Shown: piece after piece, positions 16,428 through 23,881 of the stretch
Layout: every line of letters starts with the position of its first letter
Position numbering within the stretch: the stretch's first letter is position 1
DNA from: Ideonella sp. WA131b
Lineage (GTDB): Bacteria; Pseudomonadota; Gammaproteobacteria; Burkholderiales; Burkholderiaceae_C
NCBI GenBank assembly: GCA_023657425.1
Contig: JAGTJW010000002.1
Location: 1-50,430, forward strand
Direction of reading: 5' to 3'
DNA length: 50,430 bases
Notes under the pieces: model-generated
Seen by the model: only the letters and a program-made list of their open reading frames with translations
Databases searched by the model: none
What the model was told of the DNA's origin: nothing
Program-made: the position numbers and the translations under genes

Positions 16428-17021
16428 ATGACGCGCCCCCTGATGCAACGAGGCATCGACCAACTCGAAGCTCTGTTCAAGGTCTCCAAAGGGGACCTCG
16501 TTTGGCTGCGCCAGCTAGAGGATGAGCTGAAGCAGCGACAGGTGCCGCGGGCGGTGGCATTGCTTGAGAAGGTCCAGGCAGCAATGGCGACGCTCAATTC
16601 GCAAGCGCCGAAGGTAAGCAGCGCACCTCCCGCACCAAGGGAGACTGGTCCTGCTGCGCAGCCTGACCTGTGGGAGCGACCTGACGTGCCAGCGCCAGTT
16701 GTTCCGCTGGCAGTAGCTCCCAAACCTCCGCCTCCACCGGTGTCCGTGGCGCCACGGCCCGCGCCATCTCCGCCTGCAGCGGCGCCGCAACCTGCTCCGC
16801 AGCCGATGCCAGCAATGTCGATGGAGGAGGCCTGCAAGGTGTTGGCCGTGACGCTGGCGACACCGTGGCAGGAGGTTGAGAGCGCCCGCCGCAAGCTGGT
16901 GGACATCTCGCATCAAGAACGACTGGCAGCGGTGCCGTCAGAGCGTAAGGACCAGATGAGGTTTGTGGCCAAGCGGGCGAATGCTGCTTATCTGGTGCTG
17001 AGTGCGAGCAAGTTGCGCTAG
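16428..17021 (+). CDS. Protein with Pro-rich linker and degenerate J-like domain
   Basis: A 197-aa protein beginning two bases after the helicase stop. Residues 1-58 are helical (LEALFKVSKGDLVWLRQLEDELKQR, then RAVALLEKVQAAM). Residues 60-130 are a Pro/Ala-rich, probably disordered linker. Residues 131-197 resemble a J domain: EEACKVLAVT, EVESARRKLVDI, then KRANAAYLVLSASKLR at the end. The HPD tripeptide needed to stimulate DnaK is replaced by HQE (162-164), so it is unlikely to be a working DnaK co-chaperone. Tight coupling suggests it works with the helicase-nuclease, perhaps as an adaptor. I do not recognise a characterised homologue. Confidence 0.65.
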   Translation: MTRPLMQRGIDQLEALFKVSKGDLVWLRQLEDELKQRQVPRAVALLEKVQAAMATLNSQAPKVSSAPPAPRETGPAAQPDLWERPDVPAPVVPLAVAPKPPPPPVSVAPRPAPSPPAAAPQPAPQPMPAMSMEEACKVLAVTLATPWQEVESARRKLVDISHQERLAAVPSERKDQMRFVAKRANAAYLVLSASKLR

Positions 17022-17099
17022 CCAATCGGCTAAACCACCGCACTAGACCGCACTGAACCCGCCCGTAGAGACGGCCCTCAGGGCTTGCGGATGTAGACG

Positions 17100-18251
17100 A
17101 TGATGATTTGGCAACGCTGTATCGGCCTGCTGGCCTGTGCCCTCGGGGTGCAGCTCTCGGCTTGGGCGCAATCGACACCCACGCTCGATGAAGGTCTGCA
17201 CGAGCGCGTGGAAATGCTCCGGCTGCCTGGGCTGCTTCCGCTGTCGCTGGAAACCACATTCTTCGTCCCCGACGGGCCCGGACCCTTTCCCGTGGTGATC
17301 ATCAACCATGGCAAGTCCCTGGGCGACCCACGCTTTCAGGCCCGCGCTCGGCCCATCCATGCGGTGCGGTACTTCATGCAGCGCGGCTATGCGGTGGTGG
17401 CGCCGATGCGCCGGGGCTTTTCCAAGTCGAGCGGCATGTACGTGGGCGCCGGTTGCAACATCGAGAGCAATGGCCGGGTGCAGGCTGACGATGTGCGCGC
17501 CGTGCTCGACCATGTGGTGCGCCAGCCCTGGGCCGACACCCAGCGCATCCTGATGGTCGGGCAGTCGCACGGCGGCTGGACCACCTTGGCCTTCGGCACG
17601 CAGCCTTATCCCGGTTTGCGTGGTCTGGTGAACTTTGCCGGTGGCCTGCGCCAGGAACAATGCCCGAACTGGGAGGCCGGATTGGCACAGGCGGCTGCTG
17701 CCTATGGCAAGGAGACCAAGCTGCCTTCTCTCTGGCTTTACGGCGACAACGACAGTTACTTCAGCCCCGCCGTGTTCCGGCCCATGCATGAACGTTATGT
17801 GCAGGCCGGTGGTCAGGCCACCCTGGCGGCCTACGGAGCATTCGGTGCCGATGCCCATGCCCTGTTTGCGTCGGCGGCCGGCGTGCGCATCTGGCATCCC
17901 TTGCTCAACGACTTCTTGCGCGGCCTGGGGCTGCCCAGCGAGCCCCAGCCCGGTTTTGAACGCTACGCACCGCCCGCGACCATGCCCTCACCGCCGCCTT
18001 CTGGGTATGCCGCGCTGGAAGACGCCTCGCGCTTGCCCCATGTTCGGGACACCGGTCGCGCGGGCTATCAGGCATTTCTGGCGTCCATCCTGCCCCGGGC
18101 CTACGCCGTCGCGCCCTCTGGCGCCTGGGGATGGGCTTCAGGCGGTGCGGATCCGCTGCGGCGCGCCCTGGACAACTGCAACAAGTCCGGTCAAGGTGCT
18201 TGCCGGCTCTATGCCGTTGACGAGGCGGTGGTCTGGCCCGCGCCGCAGTGA
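17100..18251 (+). CDS. Secreted alpha/beta hydrolase (dienelactone hydrolase-like)
   Basis: A 383-aa exported hydrolase. The signal peptide (MMIWQRCIGLLACALGVQLSAWA) is cleaved before QS. The alpha/beta-hydrolase fold shows an oxyanion segment PVVIINHGKS, the nucleophile elbow GQSHGG with S156, an acid candidate in LYGDNDSYF (D216/D218) and H253 in DAHALF. The C-terminal 60 residues, including the GACRLYAVDEAVVW motif, form a small extra domain often found after such hydrolases. The start could be 17100 or 17103 (two adjacent ATGs). No neighbour defines the substrate; ester or peptide hydrolysis in the periplasm is the general expectation. Confidence 0.85.
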   Translation: MMIWQRCIGLLACALGVQLSAWAQSTPTLDEGLHERVEMLRLPGLLPLSLETTFFVPDGPGPFPVVIINHGKSLGDPRFQARARPIHAVRYFMQRGYAVVAPMRRGFSKSSGMYVGAGCNIESNGRVQADDVRAVLDHVVRQPWADTQRILMVGQSHGGWTTLAFGTQPYPGLRGLVNFAGGLRQEQCPNWEAGLAQAAAAYGKETKLPSLWLYGDNDSYFSPAVFRPMHERYVQAGGQATLAAYGAFGADAHALFASAAGVRIWHPLLNDFLRGLGLPSEPQPGFERYAPPATMPSPPPSGYAALEDASRLPHVRDTGRAGYQAFLASILPRAYAVAPSGAWGWASGGADPLRRALDNCNKSGQGACRLYAVDEAVVWPAPQ

Positions 18252-18269
18252 GGCCCCCGTGCGCCCACC

Positions 18270-18530
18270 TTGCATGACACCCCCGAGCACGCCCTCTTGA
18301 GCGAGCACATGGCCCGCTTCCTGGCCCGCGAGCTTGAAGAGCGACTCACCTCTGCGCAAGCAGCCTTTCTCGCAGCCAACTTCAGAGTACAAGACACTTA
18401 CAACGCCACATTTGGCGGCTTCAATGCAGTCGTTTGGCAATTCAAGACGGGCTCTGAGCAGGCTCTGGCGGCGAACCCCGGCGATGCGGGCAAGGTGTCT
18501 GTCGCGATGCGCGGCACGCAATTGCCGGAC
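18270..18530 (+). pseudogene. Fragment of a lipase-like / calcium-binding protein N-terminus
   Basis: The frame begins at a TTG (18270) or an ATG (18309) and reads HMARFLARELEERL, then TYNATFGGFNAVVWQF and GKVSVAMRGTQLPDP. The last part resembles the start of the lipase-like domain of large RTX/VCBS-type proteins (usually VAFRGTE). Protein-like sequence ends near 18530, and the open frame then runs through the phasin terminator and antisense into the phasin gene. It is therefore a gene remnant rather than a working gene. The rest of this 358-base gap between the hydrolase and the phasin holds only the terminator. Confidence 0.45.
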
Positions 18531-18551
18531 CCTGTGACCAGCGTCCGGCCA

Positions 18552-18579
18552 AAGAAAAAGCCCCGCCTCGGCGGGGCTT
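18552..18579 (-). terminator. Rho-independent terminator of the phasin gene
   Basis: On the minus strand AAGCCCCGC-CGAG-GCGGGGCTT is followed by a T-rich tract (TTTTTCTTT counting the last stem bases). It lies 31 bases past the phasin stop codon. Confidence 0.88.
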
Positions 18580-18609
18580 GCGGCTCGAAAAGGACGCCGA
18601 AGGTGGGGA

Positions 18610-19173
18610 TCAGGCGGCGCGGCGGGCCTTGGGCGTGGCGGCCTTCGTGGCCGTGACGGCGGTGGCCGTCATGGCGGTGAAGTTGGCCTCGGCCACTTCG
18701 GCGGCCTGCTTGGCGGCCTTGTGGGCGCTTTCGTAGGCGTTGTTGGCGGCGGCCACGGCCGACTTCACCAGCGCCACGGCGCTTTCGGTGCCGGCAGGCG
18801 CGTTCTTCACGGCGGTGTCGACCAGCGCCAGCATCTTCTTCTGGCTGTCGGCCATCTGGGCCTCGGCCGTCTTGGTGAACTCGGCGCCCGTGCCGGCCAG
18901 GATCTCGTAGAGGTGGCGGCTGTAGGCAGCGGCCTTTTCGGCGGCCGGTTGCATCAGGCCGGCCTGCAGCGCCAGCAGTTCCTGCGGGTCCTTCACCGAC
19001 ATTGCGGAGTAGGTGGTCTCGGCGGCTTCGGTCAGGCTGGTCTTGGCGACCTGCAGGTTCAGCTCGACGAGCTTCTCCATGCCTTCGAAGGCCTTGGTGG
19101 TGAGGCCGAACAGGGTTTCGACGGTGGCCTTCTGGGCGGCCAGCAACTGCTCGGGGGTGTAGGGCGTGGACAT
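18610..19173 (-). CDS. phaP: Phasin family protein (PHB granule-associated)
   Basis: A 187-aa amphipathic helical protein that coats polyhydroxyalkanoate granules. The phasin domain covers about residues 1-115 ([58 protein letters not shown]). An Ala/Lys-rich tail ([16 protein letters not shown]) follows, as in many beta-proteobacterial phasins. A good ribosome site (CTGGAG, 8 bases before ATG), a strong promoter, paired operator-like dyads and a Rho-independent terminator make it a monocistronic, highly expressed and regulated unit. No other PHB genes are in the window. Confidence 0.93.
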   Translation of the reverse strand: MSTPYTPEQLLAAQKATVETLFGLTTKAFEGMEKLVELNLQVAKTSLTEAAETTYSAMSVKDPQELLALQAGLMQPAAEKAAAYSRHLYEILAGTGAEFTKTAEAQMADSQKKMLALVDTAVKNAPAGTESAVALVKSAVAAANNAYESAHKAAKQAAEVAEANFTAMTATAVTATKAATPKARRAA

Positions 19174-19255
19174 GGTTGATCTCCAGGAGGTCAGGGGTTG
19201 AACGAAGGTGGAGCCAGCTTGCCGCGTCGCCGGCGCCGGGGTCCCGGTGGGCCGA

Positions 19256-19270
19256 TGCTGCGCTGCAACA
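19256..19270. promoter_or_regulatory. Operator-like dyad downstream of the phasin -10 (candidate PhaR site 1)
   Basis: TGCTGCGCTGCAACA differs at two positions from the perfect dyad at 19315-19329. It overlaps or just follows the predicted transcription start of phaP, where a bound repressor would block initiation. TGC/GCA dyads are typical of the PhaR repressor that senses PHB granules. Confidence 0.55.
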
Positions 19271-19278
19271 TGAAGCAG

Positions 19279-19306
19279 AGTATAGGGTTCTCCCGGGATC
19301 GATCAA
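19279..19306 (-). promoter_or_regulatory. Sigma-70 promoter of phaP
   Basis: On the minus strand TTGATC (19306-19301), a 16-base spacer and TATACT (19284-19279) form a strong -35/-10 pair. It lies between the two operator-like dyads. Confidence 0.7.
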
Positions 19307-19314
19307 GCGGTTTT

Positions 19315-19329
19315 TGTTGCGCCGCAACA
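19315..19329. promoter_or_regulatory. Perfect dyad upstream of the phasin -35 (candidate PhaR site 2)
   Basis: TGTTGCG-C-CGCAACA is a perfect palindrome with 7-bp arms. It sits just upstream of the phaP -35 box and directly before the control region of the divergent deacetylase gene, so one regulator could affect both. Confidence 0.6.
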
Positions 19330-19352
19330 TTCTAGGGATGGCTTCCTAGAAT
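19329..19352. promoter_or_regulatory. Dyad containing the deacetylase -10 box
   Basis: ATTCTAGG and CCTAGAAT are perfect 8-bp arms around an 8-base centre. The right arm contains TAGAAT (19347-19352), eight bases before the GTG start at 19361, so the mRNA would be leaderless or nearly so. The dyad may be an operator or a by-product of two facing -10-like boxes. Confidence 0.45.
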
Positions 19353-19360
19353 CCGCCGCC

Positions 19361-20326
19361 GTGCGCGCCTTCCATTCCGACACCTTCGTGCTGCCCCTGC
19401 CGCCGGGGCACCCCTTCCCGATGACGAAGTACCGCCTGCTGCGCGACGCCGCGCAGGCCACGATGCCGGGCGTCCGCGTGGACGAGGCGCCGCCGGCCAG
19501 CGACGGCGAGCTGGCCCTGGCGCACGACCCGGCCTGGATCGACGCCGTCGTGCAGGGCACGACCTCGGCCGCGCAGCAGCGCGAGATCGGTTTTCCGTGG
19601 AGCGAGCGCATGGTCGAGCGCGCCCGGCGTTCGGTGGGGGCCAGCATCGCCGCCGCGCGCACGGCCCTTTTCGGCGACGCGGACGGCCCCGAGGGCGTGG
19701 CCGCCAACCTGGCCGGCGGCACGCACCACGCCTATGCGCACAAGGGCTCGGGCTACTGCGTGTTCAACGACGTGGCGGTGGCGGCGCGGCTGATGCAGGC
19801 CGAGTGGCACCGCGCGCAGCGCGCGCTGCTGCGCGTGATCGTGATTGATCTCGACGTGCACCAGGGCAACGGCACGGCCCACATCTTCCGCGACGACGAC
19901 ACCGTGTTCACGCTGTCGCTGCACGGCGCGAAGAACTTCCCCTTCCGCAAGGAGGCCGGCGACCTGGATGTCGATCTGCCCGATGGCTGCACCGACGAAC
20001 CCTACCTGGCTGCGCTCGATGCCGCGCTGGCCACGGCCTTCGAGTGCACCGCGGCCGCGCCGCCCGGCCTGGCCTTCTATCTGGCCGGCGCCGACCCCCA
20101 CGAGGACGACCGCCTGGGGCGCCTGAAGCTCAGCAGCGAGGGCCTGGCCGAGCGCGACCGGCGCGTGCTGCGGGCGTTGCGCGAGCGCGGCATCCCGGTG
20201 GCGCTGTCGATGGCCGGCGGCTACGGGCGCGAGCTGCTCACCACCGTGGCCGTGCAGCGCCGCACGCTGGAGCTGGCGCTGCAGTCCTGGCAGTCCTGGC
20301 AGGCCACGCGCCGGGCCGCGGCATGA
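19361..20326 (+). CDS. Histone-deacetylase-family amidohydrolase (AcuC-like)
   Basis: A 321-aa zinc-dependent deacetylase with a GTG start. Family motifs are [19 protein letters not shown] (catalytic H122-H123), [11 protein letters not shown] (zinc ligands D165 and H167) and AGADPHEDD (zinc ligand D245). The C-terminal SMAGGYG carries the catalytic-loop glycines. It could deacetylate acetyl-lysine in proteins, acetylpolyamines or another small amide. The exact substrate cannot be read from the sequence. It overlaps the thioesterase gene as ATGA. The start is fixed by the TAGAAT box eight bases upstream and by the conserved N-terminal [17 protein letters not shown]. Confidence 0.9.
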   Translation: MRAFHSDTFVLPLPPGHPFPMTKYRLLRDAAQATMPGVRVDEAPPASDGELALAHDPAWIDAVVQGTTSAAQQREIGFPWSERMVERARRSVGASIAAARTALFGDADGPEGVAANLAGGTHHAYAHKGSGYCVFNDVAVAARLMQAEWHRAQRALLRVIVIDLDVHQGNGTAHIFRDDDTVFTLSLHGAKNFPFRKEAGDLDVDLPDGCTDEPYLAALDAALATAFECTAAAPPGLAFYLAGADPHEDDRLGRLKLSSEGLAERDRRVLRALRERGIPVALSMAGGYGRELLTTVAVQRRTLELALQSWQSWQATRRAAA

Positions 20327-20778
20327 CGGGCGTCCGCCCCCAGCCGCAGGGCCGCGAGGCCTTCGCGCACTTCGCACCGATCGCCACCCGGTGGATGGAC
20401 AACGACGTCTACGGCCACCTGAACAACGTCGTCCACTACAGCCTGTTCGACACCGCGGTGAACCGCCTGCTCATCGAGGCCGGCGCGCTGGACATCCAGG
20501 CTGGCGGCGTGATCGGCCTCGTGGTGCACACGCAGTGCCACTACTTCGAGAGCCTGGCCTTCCCGCAGGTGGTGACGGCCGGCATCCGCGTCGAGCAGCT
20601 CGGCCGCTCCAGCGTGCGTTACGGCCTGGGCCTGTTCGGCGACGCCGCGCCGCTGGCCGCCGCCATCGGGCAGTTCACCCACGTCTATGTCGACCGCGCC
20701 ACGCGCCGGCCCGTGCCGCTGCCCGAGCGGCTGCGCGCGGTGCTCGAACCCCTCGTCCGTCCTGCGTCTTCCGACTGA
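20323..20778 (+). CDS. Hotdog-fold acyl-CoA thioesterase (4HBT family)
   Basis: A 151-aa thioesterase. The 4-hydroxybenzoyl-CoA thioesterase signature [20 protein letters not shown] is near the N-terminus, with the catalytic aspartate in the D-x-x-x-H-x-N context. The central strands ([17 protein letters not shown]) complete the hotdog fold. Translation is coupled to the deacetylase (ATGA overlap), and the nitroreductase follows after 10 bases. Hydrolysis of a short- or medium-chain acyl-CoA is likely; the precise acyl group is unknown. Confidence 0.9.
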   Translation: MTGVRPQPQGREAFAHFAPIATRWMDNDVYGHLNNVVHYSLFDTAVNRLLIEAGALDIQAGGVIGLVVHTQCHYFESLAFPQVVTAGIRVEQLGRSSVRYGLGLFGDAAPLAAAIGQFTHVYVDRATRRPVPLPERLRAVLEPLVRPASSD

Positions 20779-20788
20779 AACCCGCCGC

Positions 20789-21487
20789 ATGAAGCCCACG
20801 CCCGACACACTCGCCGCCGTCGACCACGCCATCACCAGCCGCCATTCGATCCGCGCCTTTCTGCCCACGCCGGTGCCGCGCGAGACGATCGAGCAGATCC
20901 TGGCCGTGGCCGCGCGCGCGCCCAGCGGCACCAACACCCAGCCCTGGCAGGTGCACGTGCTCATGGGCGAGGCCAAGGCCGCGCTGTCGCGCGACATCCG
21001 CGCCGCCTACGACGACCCGGCCGAGCGCGCCCGCCACACCGAGCCCTACGCCTACTACCCCACCGAGTGGGTCAGCCCCTACATCGACCGGCGGCGCAAG
21101 GTGGGCTGGGACCTCTACGGCCTGCTCGGCATCGCCAAGACCGACAAGGCGCGCATGCACGAGCAGCACGCGCGCAACTACGATTTCTTCGGCGCCCCGG
21201 TGGGCCTGATGTTCACGATCGACCGCGTGATGCAGCAGGGCTCATGGCTGGACTACGGCATGTTCCTGCAGAGCGTCATGGTGGCCGCCCGCGCCCGTGG
21301 CCTGGACACCTGCCCGCAGGCGGCGTTCACGCAGTTCCACCGCCTCATCGCGCGCCACCTGGGCCTGGCTGAGGGGCAAACCGTGGTGTGCGGCATGTCG
21401 CTGGGCTGGGCCGACGCGGCAGCGGTGGAGAACACGCTGGTCACCGAGCGCGAGCCGGTGGCCGGATTTGCCCGCTTCCTGGGCTGA
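20789..21487 (+). CDS. Nitroreductase-family FMN oxidoreductase
   Basis: A 232-aa flavoprotein. FMN-binding signatures are SRHSIRAFLPTPVP, ARAPSGTNTQPWQVHVL and the C-terminal GMSLGWADAAAVENTL. The class reduces nitroaromatics, quinones or related compounds with NAD(P)H. The start at 20789 gives the conserved N-terminal helix; an open extension back to 20687 overlaps the thioesterase and is not used. It lies in a compact run with the thioesterase and the 2-hydroxyacid dehydrogenase (21 bases downstream), probably one transcript. The physiological substrate is not evident. Confidence 0.91.
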   Translation: MKPTPDTLAAVDHAITSRHSIRAFLPTPVPRETIEQILAVAARAPSGTNTQPWQVHVLMGEAKAALSRDIRAAYDDPAERARHTEPYAYYPTEWVSPYIDRRRKVGWDLYGLLGIAKTDKARMHEQHARNYDFFGAPVGLMFTIDRVMQQGSWLDYGMFLQSVMVAARARGLDTCPQAAFTQFHRLIARHLGLAEGQTVVCGMSLGWADAAAVENTLVTEREPVAGFARFLG

Positions 21488-21508
21488 CGAGACACAAGGA
21501 TCTTCCCG

Positions 21509-22495
21509 ATGAACAAGCCCGCCGTGCTGGTGGCCCGCGCCGTGTTCCCCGAAACGCTGGCCCGCCTGGCGCAGCATTTCGAGGTCGAGGCCAACGAGGA
21601 CGACACGGTCTACACGCGGGCGCAGCTCATCGGGCGGCTGCAGGGCAAGGCTGGCGCCTTCACCACCGGCAGCGAGCGCATCGATGCCGAGGTGCTGGCC
21701 GCCTGCCCGGGCCTGCGCGTGGTGGCCAACATGGCGGTGGGCTACAACAACTTCGACGTGCCGGCCTGCACGGCGGCCGGCGTGCTGTGCACCAACACGC
21801 CCGATGTGCTCACGGAGACCACGGCCGACTTCGGCTTTGCGCTGATGATGGCCGCGGCGCGCCGCATGGCCGAGGGCGAGCACTTCCTGCGCCGCGGCGA
21901 GTGGACGAAGTGGCGCTACGACATGTTCACCGGCTCCGACGTGCACGGCGCCACCCTGGGCATCCTGGGCATGGGCCGCATCGGGCAGGCCATCGCGCGG
22001 CGCGGCGCCCTGGGCTTCGGCATGCAGGTGATCTATCACAACCGCAGCCGGCTGAGCCCGGAGCAGGAGGCGCCGCTGGGCGCGCGCCACGTCGACAAGG
22101 CCACGCTGCTGCGCGAGGCCGACCACCTGGTGCTGGTGCTGCCGTACTCGCCGGCCGCGCACCACGCCATCGGCGCCGCCGAGCTGGCGCTGATGAAACC
22201 CTCCGCCACGCTCACCAACGTGGCGCGCGGCGGCATCGTCGACGACGCGGCGCTGGCCGTGGCGCTGCGCGAGCACCGCATCGCCGCCGCGGCGCTCGAC
22301 GTGTTCGAGGGCGAGCCCGCCGTGCACCCCGAGCTGCTGAAGGTGCCGAACGTGGTGCTCACACCCCACATCGCCAGCGCCACCGTGGCCACGCGCCGCG
22401 CGATGGCCGAGCTGGCGGCCGACAACCTGATCGCGGCGCTCACGGGCGGCGCGGTGAAGACGCCGATCAACCCCGAGGTCCTGCCGCGTCGCTGA
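21509..22495 (+). CDS. D-2-hydroxyacid dehydrogenase (glyoxylate/hydroxypyruvate reductase type)
   Basis: A 328-aa NAD(P)-dependent oxidoreductase. The N-terminal catalytic domain contains ANMAVGYNNFDV. The cofactor domain has GMGRIGQAIA (154-163), followed by the HNRSR region. The arginine after the second cofactor strand suggests NADPH preference. Catalytic residues are R240 (NVARGGIVDD), E269 (FEGEP) and H287 (LTPHIAS). This matches the glyoxylate/hydroxypyruvate/2-ketogluconate reductase (GhrB/TkrA-like) group. It starts 21 bases after the nitroreductase with no obvious promoter between them. Confidence 0.92.
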   Translation: MNKPAVLVARAVFPETLARLAQHFEVEANEDDTVYTRAQLIGRLQGKAGAFTTGSERIDAEVLAACPGLRVVANMAVGYNNFDVPACTAAGVLCTNTPDVLTETTADFGFALMMAAARRMAEGEHFLRRGEWTKWRYDMFTGSDVHGATLGILGMGRIGQAIARRGALGFGMQVIYHNRSRLSPEQEAPLGARHVDKATLLREADHLVLVLPYSPAAHHAIGAAELALMKPSATLTNVARGGIVDDAALAVALREHRIAAAALDVFEGEPAVHPELLKVPNVVLTPHIASATVATRRAMAELAADNLIAALTGGAVKTPINPEVLPRR

Positions 22496-22509
22496 GCGCG
22501 GCGGGCTGA

Positions 22510-22515
22510 GACAAT
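22510..22515 (+). promoter_or_regulatory. -10 box GACAAT of rmuC (leaderless)
   Basis: GACAAT ends seven bases before the rmuC ATG (spacer CGGCCCC) and no Shine-Dalgarno sequence is present. Transcription would start at the ATG itself. Confidence 0.45.
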
Positions 22516-22522
22516 CGGCCCC

Positions 22523-23881
22523 ATGCCCGAACCTCTGCTGTGGGCCGCGCTGGCCCTGCTGGCGCTGAACCTCGCCCTGCTGCTGGCGCTGCTGCTGCGC
22601 CGTCCGCCCGACAACGCCGGCCCGGAGCTCGCGCGGCTGGAGCGCGCGCTGCGCGACGAGCTCGGCCGCCAGGGGCAGGGCACCCGCGGCGATCTCGCCA
22701 GCTTCCAGCAGATGGTGCTGGCGGCCAGCGGCGACGCGCTGCGCACGCAGAACGAGCAGATCGACGGCTTCCGCGTGCAGCTGGGGCTGATGCAGCAGGC
22801 GCTGGAGGCCGCGCTGCGGCGCTTTGCCGATTCGCAGGCCGAACAGCTGCAGAAGCTCTCCGAGGCCAACGAGCGCCGCATTGCCGAGGTGCGCCACGCC
22901 GTGGAGCAGCGACTCCTGGCGCTGCAGGACGGCAACGAGAAGAAGCTCGACCAGATGCGCGCCACGGTCGACGAGAAGCTGCACGCCACGCTCGAGCAGC
23001 GTCTGGGCGAGAGCTTCAAGCAGGTGGCCGACCGCCTGGAGCAGGTGCACAAGGGCCTGGGCGAGATGCAGGGCCTGGCGCGCGATGTGGGTTCGCTCAG
23101 CCGCGTGCTCAGCAACGTCAAGACGCGCGGCATCTTCGGCGAGACCCAGCTGGCCGGGCTGCTGGAGCAGGTCTTCACGCCCGAGCAGTACGCCGCCAAC
23201 GTGGCCACGGTGCCGGGCAGCAGCGAGCGTGTGGAGTTCGCGGTGCGGCTGCCGGGCCGCAGCCCGGCCGGCGGCGACGAGGCCCCGCTGTGGCTGCCCA
23301 TCGACGCCAAGTTCCCGCGCGAAGACTACGAGCGGCTGCTCGACGCGCAGGAACGCGCCGATGCACCCGCCGCCGAGTCTGCCGCGCGCGCCATCGAGGC
23401 GCGGCTGCGCGCCGAGGCCCGCAGCATCCGCGAGAAGTACGTGGCGCCGCCGCACACCACCGACTTCGGCATCCTCTTCGTGCCCACCGAGGGCCTGTAT
23501 GCCGAGGCGCTGCGCCGCCCGGGCCTGTTCGAGGCCCTGCAGCGCGAGCACAAGGTGGTGCTCACCGGGCCCACCACGCTGCTGGCCACCCTGACCAGCC
23601 TGCAGATGGGCTTTCGCACGCTGGCGCTGGAGAAGCGCTCGGCCGAGGTCTGGCAGGTGCTGGGCGCCGTCAAGACCGAGTTCGGCAAGTTCGGCGAGGT
23701 GCTGGCCAAGACGAAGAAGAAGCTCGACGAGGCCGCCAGCACCATCGACGCCGCCAGCGTGCGCACGCGGGCGATGGAGCGGCGGCTGCGCGGCGTGGAA
23801 TCGCTGCCCGAGCCGCGCGTGGCCGAGCTGCTGCCCGGCCTCGAAGACGACGCGGCCGCCGAGCCGCGCCCCGATGCCTGA
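22523..23881 (+). CDS. rmuC: DNA recombination protein RmuC
   Basis: A 452-aa protein of the RmuC family, which limits DNA inversions between short repeats and carries a predicted PD-(D/E)XK-like nuclease core. The N-terminal membrane segment (WAALALLALNLALLLALLL) is followed by a long coiled coil (about 60-190). The conserved core has RGIFGETQLAGLLEQVFTP, LWLPIDAKFPREDYERLL and TDFGILFVPTEGLYAEAL. It looks monocistronic at its start, but the downstream MFS gene begins inside its last codons (8-base overlap), so the two are co-transcribed. Confidence 0.96.
   Translation: MPEPLLWAALALLALNLALLLALLLRRPPDNAGPELARLERALRDELGRQGQGTRGDLASFQQMVLAASGDALRTQNEQIDGFRVQLGLMQQALEAALRRFADSQAEQLQKLSEANERRIAEVRHAVEQRLLALQDGNEKKLDQMRATVDEKLHATLEQRLGESFKQVADRLEQVHKGLGEMQGLARDVGSLSRVLSNVKTRGIFGETQLAGLLEQVFTPEQYAANVATVPGSSERVEFAVRLPGRSPAGGDEAPLWLPIDAKFPREDYERLLDAQERADAPAAESAARAIEARLRAEARSIREKYVAPPHTTDFGILFVPTEGLYAEALRRPGLFEALQREHKVVLTGPTTLLATLTSLQMGFRTLALEKRSAEVWQVLGAVKTEFGKFGEVLAKTKKKLDEAASTIDAASVRTRAMERRLRGVESLPEPRVAELLPGLEDDAAAEPRPDA

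Noticed and set aside
11200..17040. Prophage or integrative element
   Set aside because: No integrase, transposase, capsid, portal or conjugation gene and no flanking direct repeats or tRNA were seen.
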